Source of the DNA: Nitrospinota bacterium
Lineage (GTDB): Bacteria > UBA8248 > JACPRG01
Reading direction: 5' to 3'
Length of the DNA: 15,179 bases
Assembly (NCBI GenBank): GCA_030740135.1
Contig: JASLXW010000037.1
Coordinates: 1-15,179, forward strand
The translations under genes and the position numbers were made by a program. Under the pieces are notes generated by a model. The model did no database searches, was not told the origin of the DNA, and saw only the letters and a list, made by a program, of their open reading frames with translations. Numbering within the stretch: position 1 is the stretch's first letter; every line of letters begins with the position of its first letter. Shown here in pieces: positions 1 through 7,021 of the stretch.

Positions 1-31
1 AGCGGTTCCCCCTCTACCTGAAAGAGATGGA

Positions 32-661
32 ATGTCCGCTACAATCACCGCCACCAGGATCCCTTTCCCCTGGTGGTGCAACAGCTCACCCAATTGGTGT
101 CAAAACCTTTATAATCCCCAAAACTATTACCACTCGAAAATCTTCGTCCGGAAGGACAGCGGCATCAGGACGATCGCCGATCTCAAAGGCGGGACCATCG
201 CGTACGTGGACCCGATTTCCAGCTCCGGATTCATGTATCCGCACGACGTCTTCATCCGGGCGGGCCTCGCGAAGGGGGGCCTCGACAAACCCGAGGGCGA
301 ATTCTTCAGGCGGGTCTACTTCGCCGGAGAGGATGAGCAGGCCATCCGGTCGGTGTTCGGCGGCTTCGTCGACGCGGCCGGCGTCGGCGAGTTCGCCATC
401 AACCTTCTTCGGGTCGAAGAACGCGGCGCCATCGTGGCCATCGGACAATCTCAGCGCATTCCCAGCCACGTGGTTGTCGTCCGCAGGGACCTGAATCCCG
501 GGCTTCGGGACCGGTTCATCCAGGCGATGCTCAAGCTCAACAAACCTGAGGACCGCGGCATCGTGCGGGCCCTGTACGGAACCGACGGCTACGTCAAGGT
601 CGACAACGACACGTTCAGGCCCGTAGCGGACATGGCGCGCAGATACGGATTCCTGAAATGA
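32..661 (+). CDS. phnD: PhnD-type phosphonate ABC transporter substrate-binding protein, C-terminal part only (5' end broken)
   Basis: Periplasmic binding protein of a phosphonate/phosphite-type importer. From residue 33 the product follows the second lobe of PhnD proteins: YYHSKIFVRKDSG, then the ADLKGGTIAYVDPISSSG block, then the usual C-terminal helices ending in RRYGFLK. Family members are about 300 residues long with a signal peptide; here only about 175 residues are convincing. The first 100 bases do not read as PhnD in one frame. Frame 3 gives RFPLYLKEME, frame 2 gives SATITATRIPFP and frame 1 gives VVQQLTQLVS; together these resemble a PhnD N-lobe broken by frameshifts. About 70 residues that should lie between them and YYHSK are absent. 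The ATG at 32 is therefore only the first ATG of the open frame, not a credible native start. The stop overlaps the ATPase start by 4 nt (ATGA), as in an intact operon. The protein is probably non-functional unless the sequence is misassembled. Confidence 0.7.
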   Translation: MSATITATRIPFPWWCNSSPNWCQNLYNPQNYYHSKIFVRKDSGIRTIADLKGGTIAYVDPISSSGFMYPHDVFIRAGLAKGGLDKPEGEFFRRVYFAGEDEQAIRSVFGGFVDAAGVGEFAINLLRVEERGAIVAIGQSQRIPSHVVVVRRDLNPGLRDRFIQAMLKLNKPEDRGIVRALYGTDGYVKVDNDTFRPVADMARRYGFLK

Positions 662-1422
662 TCAAGACCAACGCCCTCATCCAAATGGAAGGGGTGGAGT
701 TTCTCGCGGACGGAAAGGCGCTCGTCTGCATTGACCACCTGGACCTCTTCGAGGGAGAGCGCGTCGCTTTCATCGGAAACAGCGGCGCGGGAAAAACAAC
801 CCTTCTTCGGATGATCAAAGGCTACCTCACGCCGACCCGGGGTGATCTTCAAGTGCTGGGAGAGGCCCTGCCAATCCGCGACCGGAAGAGGAGGCGACTT
901 TACCACCGGCGGATTGGGATGATTCACCAGCAGTTTGATCTGATTGGAAGGGAGTCGGTCTGGCAGAATGTTTATCATGGGCGGCTTGCGCACACCTCCC
1001 CTTTGCGAAGCACGTTCGGGATTCCGGCGGACGGCGATCGCCGGATTTGCGACCACGTCATCCGGGAAGTCCATCTGGAGGGGAAGGACGGCCGGCAGGC
1101 CCGGACCCTGTCCGGGGGAGAACAACAGCGGGTGGCCATTGCCCGCGCCATGGCCCAGGACCCGACCATCCTTTTGGCGGATGAGCCCGTGTCGAGCCTT
1201 GATCCGGCATTGGCCAAACGGCACGCCGGGCGCATCATTGCGATGGAAGGGGGGAGGGTGATCTGGAGCGGCCCGCCGAACGAGTTGTCCGCGGAAAAAA
1301 TACAAGAAATCTATGGCCGGGGTTGGTCCCGGGGGGAGGGAAATGGCCGACTCGATCACGCGGGACGGACGGGCGCGGGCCGGACGGACGACGCTCAGGG
1401 TTACGCTCTAGCTGGCGGCTAG
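658..1422 (+). CDS. phnC: PhnC-type phosphonate ABC transporter ATP-binding protein with an internal deletion
   Basis: ATPase subunit expected to power phosphonate import with the permease that follows. Walker A (GNSGAGKT) is at residues 40-47, the signature LSGGEQQR at 151-158 and Walker B (ILLADEP, Glu176) at 171-177. The D-loop SLDP is at 180-183. In PhnC proteins some 30 residues separate the D-loop from the RIIAMEGGRV strand and include the H-loop (LHQV) histidine. Here PALAKRHAGRIIAM follows the D-loop directly, so the switch histidine region is missing. The C-terminal tail from about residue 220 is atypical and overlaps the PhnE reading frame by about 80 nt, suggesting that the native stop was also lost through a frameshift. 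Translation is coupled to the upstream gene by a 4-nt overlap. The family is certain, but function is doubtful because ATP hydrolysis in ABC proteins normally needs the H-loop. Confidence 0.8.
   Translation: MIKTNALIQMEGVEFLADGKALVCIDHLDLFEGERVAFIGNSGAGKTTLLRMIKGYLTPTRGDLQVLGEALPIRDRKRRRLYHRRIGMIHQQFDLIGRESVWQNVYHGRLAHTSPLRSTFGIPADGDRRICDHVIREVHLEGKDGRQARTLSGGEQQRVAIARAMAQDPTILLADEPVSSLDPALAKRHAGRIIAMEGGRVIWSGPPNELSAEKIQEIYGRGWSRGEGNGRLDHAGRTGAGRTDDAQGYALAGG
1343..1411 (+). other. Native 5' end of phnE, closed by an in-frame TAG
   Basis: An ATG at 1343 opens a 22-codon frame beginning MADSITRDG that stops at TAG 1409-1411. The same frame continues without another stop as LAASALIFWSFRGSEF and then into the permease. 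Read through the TAG, the product is about 263 residues, the normal PhnE length, and the stop falls inside the first membrane helix. This is most simply a nonsense mutation of the phnE gene or a base error. Confidence 0.6.
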
Positions 1423-1471
1423 CGCGCTGATTTTCTGGTCTTTTCGGGGCTCGGAGTTCTCCGACCGGCTG

Positions 1472-2134
1472 TTGTGGGAAGGCGTTCCCCAAATCTTCAA
1501 GTTCTTCGGGCGGATGGCCCCGCCGAACTGGTCGGTTTGGGACGTCCTGGCTCGGGCATCCGTCGAGACCCTCCAAACCACCATCGCCGGAACCTTCTTG
1601 GGCGCCATCGTGGCCTACCCGCTGGGAGTCCTCGCGGCTTCCACCTGGACGCCGGGCTGGGTCCATCTCCCCATCAAGGGCTTCCTGGCGCTCATCCACT
1701 CCATTCCGCTTCTTCTTTTGGCGCTTCTTTTCGTCTCCGCCGTCGGGTTAGGACCGTTTCCCGGCGTCCTGGCCCTCGCCGTCCACTCGATCGGCGGGCT
1801 CGGGCGGTTTGTCGCGGAAGAGATCGAATCCACCGACCCCAAGCCGCTCCTCGCCCTCCAGGGAACCGGCGCTTCCTCGCTCCAGGTCATCCAGCACGGA
1901 CTCATCCCCCAGGTGCTGCCTCAGATGGTCACCCATCTGGCCGTCCGATTCGAGATGAACCTGAGGGATTCCACGATATTGGGTCTGGTCGGAGCCGGCG
2001 GAATCGGGTTCTACGTATTTTTGTATGTGAAGCAGTTTCAGTGGCAGAAATCCGGCGTGCTTTGCCTGGCCATCATCGTCTTGGTCTTCGCGGGCGAGTT
2101 TATCAGCTGGCGGGTGCGGAAGAGGCTCTTGTAG
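1472..2134 (+). CDS. phnE: PhnE-type phosphonate ABC transporter permease (N-terminus cut off by an upstream amber codon)
   Basis: Inner-membrane permease of the importer. Coordinates give the open part from a TTG; the gene originally began at the ATG at 1343. Hydrophobic helices lie at about residues 36-57, 70-92, 95-110 and 195-212. The EAA-type cytoplasmic loop that contacts the ATPase is at about 115-150 (AEEIESTDP, then TGASSLQVIQHGLIPQVLP). The PhnE hallmark RDSTILGLVGAGGIG is at 165-179. Everything downstream of the TAG at 1409 looks intact, and the product ends in basic residues (RKRLL). If translation restarts at 1472 or at ATG 1514, the permease lacks its first helix. The gene order phnD-phnC-phnE is the usual one. 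Family assignment is firm; function is doubtful. Confidence 0.8.
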   Translation: MWEGVPQIFKFFGRMAPPNWSVWDVLARASVETLQTTIAGTFLGAIVAYPLGVLAASTWTPGWVHLPIKGFLALIHSIPLLLLALLFVSAVGLGPFPGVLALAVHSIGGLGRFVAEEIESTDPKPLLALQGTGASSLQVIQHGLIPQVLPQMVTHLAVRFEMNLRDSTILGLVGAGGIGFYVFLYVKQFQWQKSGVLCLAIIVLVFAGEFISWRVRKRLL

Positions 2135-2149
2135 CCGCCATCCCGGCGG
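2135..2149. terminator. Small hairpin between two convergent genes
   Basis: CCGCC, five loop bases and GGCGG form a 5-bp stem that exactly fills the 15-bp gap between the phnE stop and the stop of the SDR gene on the other strand. It is symmetric, so it could act in both directions. There is no T-tract on either side and the stem is short, so the terminator role is tentative. Confidence 0.25.
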
Positions 2150-2947
2150 TTACATGTAGAGGCCCCCGTTGACGCCCAGAACGATCCCCGTCACGTAGTC
2201 CGACGCCGGTGCGCAAAGAAACTCCACGGCCCTCGCCACCTCGTCGGGCTCGCCCATGCGCCCCGCCGGGACTGCGGACAGGAGGTCTTCGAGGATATCG
2301 GCGGGAATCCCCAGGGCGTCTCCTTCCCGCTTCTCCGCCGTCATCCGCGTCCGGATGAGGCCGGGCGCGACGCAGTTGACGTTGATCCGGAAGCGGGCCC
2401 ATTCGCGCGCGACGGTTTTGGTGAGGGCGATGATTCCGCCCTTGGCGGCGGCGTAATTCGCCTGGCCGGGACTGCCCATCTGGGCGACGACGGAGGTCAG
2501 GTTGACAATCTTCCGGTGGCGCGTTTCCCCTTTTTCGAGCTCCGCTTTCGCCGCGTCCCGCATCCAAGGCGCCGCCGCGCGGATCATGTGAAAGGCGCCG
2601 CTCAGGTGAACGTCCAGGACCGCCCGCCAGTAGGACTCATCCATCCGGTGGATCCAGGCGTCGCGAAGGTTTCCCGCGTTGTTGACCAGGATGTCCGACC
2701 CCCCATGCGCATCGGCCGCCGTCCGGACGATTCGCCCGGCGTCTTCCGGGTCGGAGACGTCCCCGGCGCAGGGGATGGCCTCGCCACCGGCCTCCCGGAT
2801 CCGCGCGGCCACCTCCTCGGCGGGTGAAGCTTCCAGGTCATTGACGACCACGGCGGCGCCTTCGGCCGCCAGGCGCAACGCGACGGCCCGGCCGATTCCC
2901 CGGCCGGCGCCGGTGACCACAGCGCATCGTGAATCCAGGATTCCCAT
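2150..2947 (-). CDS. Short-chain dehydrogenase/reductase (FabG-like classical SDR)
   Basis: NAD(P)(H)-dependent oxidoreductase with a Rossmann fold, 265 residues from the chosen start. The cofactor motif TGAGRGIG is at 12-19 and NNAG at 89-92. Catalytic Ser152, Tyr165 and Lys169 (NYAAAK) are all present. In the tetrad Asn region the sequence reads DVHLSG, with His114. The variant is known in FabG-like and HSD17B4-like SDRs. An insertion of about ten residues (DAAKAELEKGETRHRK) precedes the Ser strand, as in some acyl-CoA or acyl-ACP ketoreductases. The product ends GVNGGLYM, a normal SDR terminus. In-frame starts exist at 3007, 2962, 2956 and 2947. I chose 2947 because MGILDSRCAVVTG gives the usual distance to the glycine motif; no strong ribosome site separates 2956 from 2947. 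The gene is convergent with phnE and divergent from the sulfatase-fold gene. The substrate cannot be deduced. Confidence 0.88.
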   Translation of the reverse strand: MGILDSRCAVVTGAGRGIGRAVALRLAAEGAAVVVNDLEASPAEEVAARIREAGGEAIPCAGDVSDPEDAGRIVRTAADAHGGSDILVNNAGNLRDAWIHRMDESYWRAVLDVHLSGAFHMIRAAAPWMRDAAKAELEKGETRHRKIVNLTSVVAQMGSPGQANYAAAKGGIIALTKTVAREWARFRINVNCVAPGLIRTRMTAEKREGDALGIPADILEDLLSAVPAGRMGEPDEVARAVEFLCAPASDYVTGIVLGVNGGLYM

Positions 2948-3070
2948 CTTCACCATTCCCATGAGGGGTTGAACGCGGCAAGCCCTTCCCGCCCAGGATA
3001 TCAGCAAATCGACCCGGGGACGGAAATTTCAACATCCAGGCCGGGCCCCGCGGAGATTCCGGAATGAGGC

Positions 3071-3099
3071 TTGACGTTCCGCCCGCGGCTGAAGATAGT
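3071..3099 (+). promoter_or_regulatory. Sigma70-type promoter for the sulfatase-fold gene
   Basis: TTGACG at 3071-3076 and GATAGT at 3094-3099 are separated by 17 bp, matching the -35 and -10 consensus at 5/6 and 4/6 positions. Transcription would start near 3106. That places the TTG at 3108 at or next to the first transcribed base and favours the downstream start at 3162. Confidence 0.55.
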
Positions 3100-3114
3100 G
3101 TGAGGCCTTGAAGC

Positions 3115-3125
3115 GGGGGGGGGGG
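3115..3125 (+). repeat. Run of 11 G in the leader of the sulfatase-fold gene
   Basis: Eleven consecutive G residues lie between the predicted transcription start and the TTG start at 3162. Runs of this length are prone to slippage. With the start at 3162 the run is in the untranslated leader and a length change would alter only the leader. With a start at 3108 it would fall in the first codons and shift the frame. Confidence 0.6.
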
Positions 3126-3161
3126 CCGAATCGCCCAGCCAACGGTGGAAAGGTTAAAGCT

Positions 3162-5234
3162 TTGAACAGGGAAATCCAATGGATCGCGGCCGGTGCGGCG
3201 GCCGGCTGTTTCACCGGCGTCATCGAGACGTACGTCCTCATCTTCGCGGCTTCGATCCCCGATCAGGTGTTTACCGCGTGGAGCGTCCTTCACCTGCTCC
3301 TGACGGCCCTGGTCCTGAACGCCCTCGCGTTCGGCGCGATCACCGCCTTGACCGCGGCCGTTATGGGGTGGATCCCGGGGGCTCGACGCCATACCGGGAG
3401 GGCCGTCATGGGTCTGCTGGCCGTCCTGTCCGCTCGGGTCCTGATCGCCGGGTACATCCACCCGTTGATCGTTCCGGCCGGCTCGGTATGGGGGCGAATC
3501 CTCGCCAACGGTCTTTTCGGTCTCGCGGCCATCCTCCTCTTCCTGGCGATCTGGAAAGGGGTGGGCGCAAACGAGAAAAAGGTCCGGAGGGGGTGTCTGG
3601 GACTCAGCGGGGGAATCTTGATCATCGGCGCGTTGGGGGCGATTCCGTTTCCCGACACCGCGCCGCACCACGCGGACCAGACGGTGCGGGCGGCGAAGCC
3701 GGCGGTCACAGGCGCCCCCAACGTCATCCTCATCCTTGTGGACACCTTGCGGTCCGATCACCTGTCGGCCTATGGCTACCGGCGCCCGACCTCCCCCGTC
3801 CTGGAGGAGATCGCCCGGGAGGGAATCCTGTTCGAGGAGTCCCGGTCGCACGCCAACTGGACGATCCCTTCCGTGGCCACGCTGTTCACCTCGTTGCACG
3901 AGACCACGACCGGGATGCATAACGTGGCCTCCCGGCTCCCGGACAGCGCGGACACCCTGGCCGAACGCCTCCGCCGACAGGGGTACACCACGTCCTTTTT
4001 CTCGACCAACCTCTTCGTCTCCGCCAAGCAGAACTACACCCAGGGATTCGACTACGTCCTCCAGCTCAACAGGCTTTGGGGCGGCCTCCATTACCGGAAC
4101 AATCAACCGCCCCAGCAGTTGTACGTCTGGCGGACGCTCTTCGGGTTTTCCGCCCGCTTGGACCGTCTGCTCAATCGGCTGAACCTCGCGTTGGAGGCGC
4201 TGCTCAACGAGAGCGGATCGGACAAACCGGGGCTCTTTCAAATGCCGGACAGCGGGTTCGCGGAAAATCGCCTGATCAAGGCGGATTGGATGTTCCGGCA
4301 CGCCCGGGCCTATGTGGAGCATCTTTTTCTCCGGGGCTTCGCCCCGAAAAGGAACAAGATCTTTCTCTACCTCCACTATTTCGATCCGCATGACCCCTAT
4401 CGGCCGCCCGGCCCGTACAAGAAGATGTTCGATCCGGATTTCCGGGGGCGTCCCGTCGATGGCCCGCCCAAGAAATTGACCGGTCCGAATTTTTGGGAAG
4501 ACTCGAAAGATCCCCTTCCACCCAGGCTGCTCCGGAACATGGTCGCCCAGTACGACGGAGAGATCCGGTTTTTCGATGACTGGCTGGGGAGACTCGTCCG
4601 CTATCTCAAGAGCCGGGACCTTTACGACAATTCCCTTTTCATCGTCACCTCGGACCACGGCGAGGCCTTCTTCGATCACGGCCAATACAAGCATGGCTCC
4701 ACAGTCAATGAGGAAGAGATCCGCGTCCCTCTGGTGATGCGGCTCCCAAAAAAAATCATCCCCGGAATCCGAAACCGGGACCTTGTCGGCCTGGCGGACG
4801 TCATGCCGACCATCCTGGAAATTCTGGGAATCCGGGGTCCGGGAGGAATGCAGGGAAAGTCCCTCGTCCCGCTCCTGCGAGGGGGAAGCGCTTCCCGGGA
4901 CTTCTACGGGGAGACGTCCGGGATTTTCAAAGGCTCCTACCAGTTCGTCATCTCGGAGGGGAAAAAATACATCGCTGAATCGGCATCCACGCTCGAGGAC
5001 GACCAGCGCCCCCTCCCGTTCCGAAAGGGCCGGCTTTTCGACCTATTGAAGGACCCGCGGGAAAACCGGAACCTGTTCAAAATCGGGGACCCCGTCACCA
5101 CCCGCTACCGGACGCGTCTGAAGGCGAAAAGAGACGAAGTCCTCCGGCGCGGCCGCCTGACCGGCAAACAGCGGATCGAGCTCGATCCGGAGACCGTAGA
5201 GCGCCTCAAAGGGCTGGGCTACATCGGCGACTGA
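3162..5234 (+). CDS. Membrane-anchored sulfatase-fold (alkaline phosphatase superfamily) hydrolase/transferase lacking the formylglycine Cys
   Basis: About 690 residues. The first ~165 residues hold four to five hydrophobic helices (about 7-30, 38-70, 82-102, 108-128, 145-160). The catalytic domain begins at NVILILVDTLRSDH with metal ligand Asp194 and is expected to face the periplasm. SDHGEAFFDHG supplies Asp498 and His499, and KHG supplies His511. At the nucleophile position sulfatases have C/S-x-P-x-R; here the sequence is WTIPSV, with Thr234 in place of the Cys and no Arg. That argues against ordinary formylglycine sulfatase chemistry and allows a Thr-nucleophile phospho-transfer or hydrolysis, as in phosphoethanolamine or lipoteichoic acid transferases. 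The substrate is unknown. I chose TTG 3162 because GGAAAGG at 3147-3153 lies 8 nt upstream and the helix begins soon after. A TTG at 3108 is in frame but sits at the promoter's predicted start. A strong terminator follows, so the gene is probably monocistronic. Confidence 0.87.
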   Translation: MNREIQWIAAGAAAGCFTGVIETYVLIFAASIPDQVFTAWSVLHLLLTALVLNALAFGAITALTAAVMGWIPGARRHTGRAVMGLLAVLSARVLIAGYIHPLIVPAGSVWGRILANGLFGLAAILLFLAIWKGVGANEKKVRRGCLGLSGGILIIGALGAIPFPDTAPHHADQTVRAAKPAVTGAPNVILILVDTLRSDHLSAYGYRRPTSPVLEEIAREGILFEESRSHANWTIPSVATLFTSLHETTTGMHNVASRLPDSADTLAERLRRQGYTTSFFSTNLFVSAKQNYTQGFDYVLQLNRLWGGLHYRNNQPPQQLYVWRTLFGFSARLDRLLNRLNLALEALLNESGSDKPGLFQMPDSGFAENRLIKADWMFRHARAYVEHLFLRGFAPKRNKIFLYLHYFDPHDPYRPPGPYKKMFDPDFRGRPVDGPPKKLTGPNFWEDSKDPLPPRLLRNMVAQYDGEIRFFDDWLGRLVRYLKSRDLYDNSLFIVTSDHGEAFFDHGQYKHGSTVNEEEIRVPLVMRLPKKIIPGIRNRDLVGLADVMPTILEILGIRGPGGMQGKSLVPLLRGGSASRDFYGETSGIFKGSYQFVISEGKKYIAESASTLEDDQRPLPFRKGRLFDLLKDPRENRNLFKIGDPVTTRYRTRLKAKRDEVLRRGRLTGKQRIELDPETVERLKGLGYIGD

Positions 5235-5311
5235 GACGAGAGAACGTCAATCCGCCCGGAACCCGGTGCGCCAATCCCGTTGCGCGCCCCGAACCACAGG
5301 GGTCGGACCTT

Positions 5312-5340
5312 CCGCCGGTCCCGGCCCGGGCGGCGGTTTT
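5312..5340 (+). terminator. Intrinsic terminator after the sulfatase-fold gene
   Basis: CCGCCG (5312-5317) pairs with CGGCGG (5331-5336). An inner CCC/GGG stem and a 5-base loop lie between them, and TTTT follows directly at 5337-5340. It lies about 78 nt after the stop codon. It separates the sulfatase-fold gene from the ubiD-type gene. Confidence 0.65.
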
Positions 5341-5368
5341 CGCCCTCGTCGGGAAATGGGTTTACAAT
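5339..5368 (+). promoter_or_regulatory. Candidate promoter for the ubiD-type gene
   Basis: TACAAT at 5363-5368 matches the -10 consensus at 5/6 positions. An 18-bp spacer leads back to a weak -35 (TTCGCC, 5339-5344, 3/6). It lies directly after the terminator and 63 nt before the ATG at 5432, which fits a fresh transcription unit. The -35 is poor, so confidence is limited. Confidence 0.35.
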
Positions 5369-5431
5369 GACGCGTCGGGGCGAACCGTGAACGGCAAGCC
5401 CGTCCCCGGCGCGGGGACAAGGAGAGACTCG

Positions 5432-6880
5432 ATGGCCTATCGCGACATCCGGGATCATCTGGCGGCGCTGGAATCGAAAGGCAAGCTCAAGCGCATCCAA
5501 AAAAACGTCGATCACACCTGGGAAGTGGCCTGCCTGGCCCGGTGGATGTTCCAGGCCCTGCCCGATGAGGAGCGCTTCGGCATGCTCTTCGAACGGGTCA
5601 AGGGCCACGACATGCCGGTCATGACGGGCGTGTTGGGCGCGTCGCGGGCCACCTACGCGGCGGCGCTCGAAACGGAGCCGGACCGGATCAACGAAAAGTG
5701 GGTCCACGCCCTGACGAACCCGGTGCCGACCCGGGAAGTCGATAACGCGCCCAGCCAGGAGGTCGTCCATGAGGGAGACGCGGTCGATCTGGGACGCCTG
5801 CCGATCCCCATCTGGACCCCCGGAAAGGACATCGCCCCGTACATCACCACCCTCGTCATCTCCCGGGACGACAACACGGGCATTCAAAACGCCGCCACCT
5901 ACCGGACGATGGTCAAAGACAAGGACCAGCTCGTCGTCAACCTGACGCCGGGCCGGCACGGCATGCTGTGCTACGACTCCTACATCCAACAGGGCAAGCC
6001 CGCCCCCTTCGCCTGGGTGATCGGCGCCGAGCCGGCGGCGCACCTGGCGGGCGTCTGCAACGTGCCTTACGGCGCCGACGAGCTCTCCGTCGCGGGCGGG
6101 CTGAAGGGGGAGCCGCTGGAAGTCGTCAAAGCGGCGACCTCGGAACTGCGGGTTCCGGCCCACGCCGAAATCATCATCGAGGGGGAGTTCCTCCCCGAGG
6201 AAACGGCCGACGAAGGATCCTTCGGCGAGTTCGCCGGTTACATGGGAGGGGTCGACCGCAGGCCCATGGCCCGCGTCAAAGCCGTCACCCACCGCAAAGA
6301 CCCCATGTATTACGGCTACATCAGCCAGTTGCCGCCCTCGGAGAGCACGGTCATCCAGAGCCTCAGCAACGCCGGGCTGCTCGTCAAGATCCTCCGCCAC
6401 GACCTGGGGCATCACACCGTCCAGGACGCCTACATCGACCTGACCTACGGCGGACTCCTGGCCCACGGGATCGTCTCCATGAAACCGCTCTATCCGGGAC
6501 ACGCCAAGCGCGTCGGCCGCCTCATCGCCGAGGCGACCCTGCTCAAGCGAATCACGGTTGTGGACGACGACATCGACATCCGGGACCCCATGCACATGGA
6601 CTGGGCCATGAACTCCCGGTTCAACGCCGCGCGGGACACCATCATCATCGATAACGTGTTCACGCCCGCCGTCGCCGATCCCACCGTCCGCGTCCGAAAC
6701 GGCGAGCCGGAGATGAGCAGCAAGCTCGTCCTGGACGCCACGGAAAAAGAAGACGCCGGAGACGTCTCCCTTCCGCACAAAGACCTCATGATGAAGGCCC
6801 TCGACGTCTGGAACGAGATTGGCCTCCCGGAGTTCGAAATCCCCAAGCGGCTCCGGCTGTTCATGGACCGGCATCAATGA
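5432..6880 (+). CDS. UbiD-family prenyl-FMN-dependent (de)carboxylase
   Basis: Reversible decarboxylase of the UbiD family, 482 residues, near the usual 450-510. These enzymes use prenylated FMN with a divalent metal and potassium. The catalytic Arg and Glu pair are recognisable: Arg158 in NAATYRTMV, and Glu261 and Glu266 in DEGSFGEFAGY. The five-residue spacing of the Glu pair equals that of Glu277/Glu282 in fungal Fdc1. The N-terminus (MAYRDIRDHLAALESKGKLKRI) and LPIPIWTPGKDIAPYITT are typical. The start is ATG 5432, with AAGGAGA six bases upstream; the in-frame GTG at 5387 has no such site. No UbiX-type prenyltransferase gene is in the window, so the cofactor must be made elsewhere. The substrate cannot be told from sequence: UbiD proteins act on 4-hydroxybenzoates, cinnamates, phenols and aryl-CoAs. 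A YjbQ-type gene lies 141 bp downstream on the same strand. Confidence 0.92.
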   Translation: MAYRDIRDHLAALESKGKLKRIQKNVDHTWEVACLARWMFQALPDEERFGMLFERVKGHDMPVMTGVLGASRATYAAALETEPDRINEKWVHALTNPVPTREVDNAPSQEVVHEGDAVDLGRLPIPIWTPGKDIAPYITTLVISRDDNTGIQNAATYRTMVKDKDQLVVNLTPGRHGMLCYDSYIQQGKPAPFAWVIGAEPAAHLAGVCNVPYGADELSVAGGLKGEPLEVVKAATSELRVPAHAEIIIEGEFLPEETADEGSFGEFAGYMGGVDRRPMARVKAVTHRKDPMYYGYISQLPPSESTVIQSLSNAGLLVKILRHDLGHHTVQDAYIDLTYGGLLAHGIVSMKPLYPGHAKRVGRLIAEATLLKRITVVDDDIDIRDPMHMDWAMNSRFNAARDTIIIDNVFTPAVADPTVRVRNGEPEMSSKLVLDATEKEDAGDVSLPHKDLMMKALDVWNEIGLPEFEIPKRLRLFMDRHQ

Positions 6881-7021
6881 GAAGACCGGGGCGGGCCATT
6901 CCGAAAACCCGGGGGCCGCGACGCGGGCGACCCGTCAGGAATTCAGAGTCCTTCGCCGCCGTCCCCCAAGCCGCAAAGCGCCTTCTCGACGCGGTGGGCC
7001 GCAAATGAGGCGGAGCCGATT

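Noticed and set aside
1409..1411. Amber codon reassigned to an amino acid
   Set aside because: TAG also ends yjbQ and phnE at the expected family length, and the whole importer shows other lesions, so a nonsense mutation or error is more likely.
3108..3110. TTG 3108 as the start of the sulfatase-fold protein
   Set aside because: It lies at the predicted transcription start, has no ribosome site and would place the G-run in the first codons. TTG 3162 has GGAAAGG at good spacing.
2838..4694. A 618-codon open frame on the - strand across the sulfatase-fold gene
   Set aside because: It is antisense to a gene with clear catalytic motifs and is arginine/proline/glycine-rich without any domain; typical shadow frame in GC-rich DNA.
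5219..6877. A 552-codon open frame on the - strand across the UbiD-type gene
   Set aside because: It mirrors the UbiD coding frame, has no recognisable family and no sensible start site.
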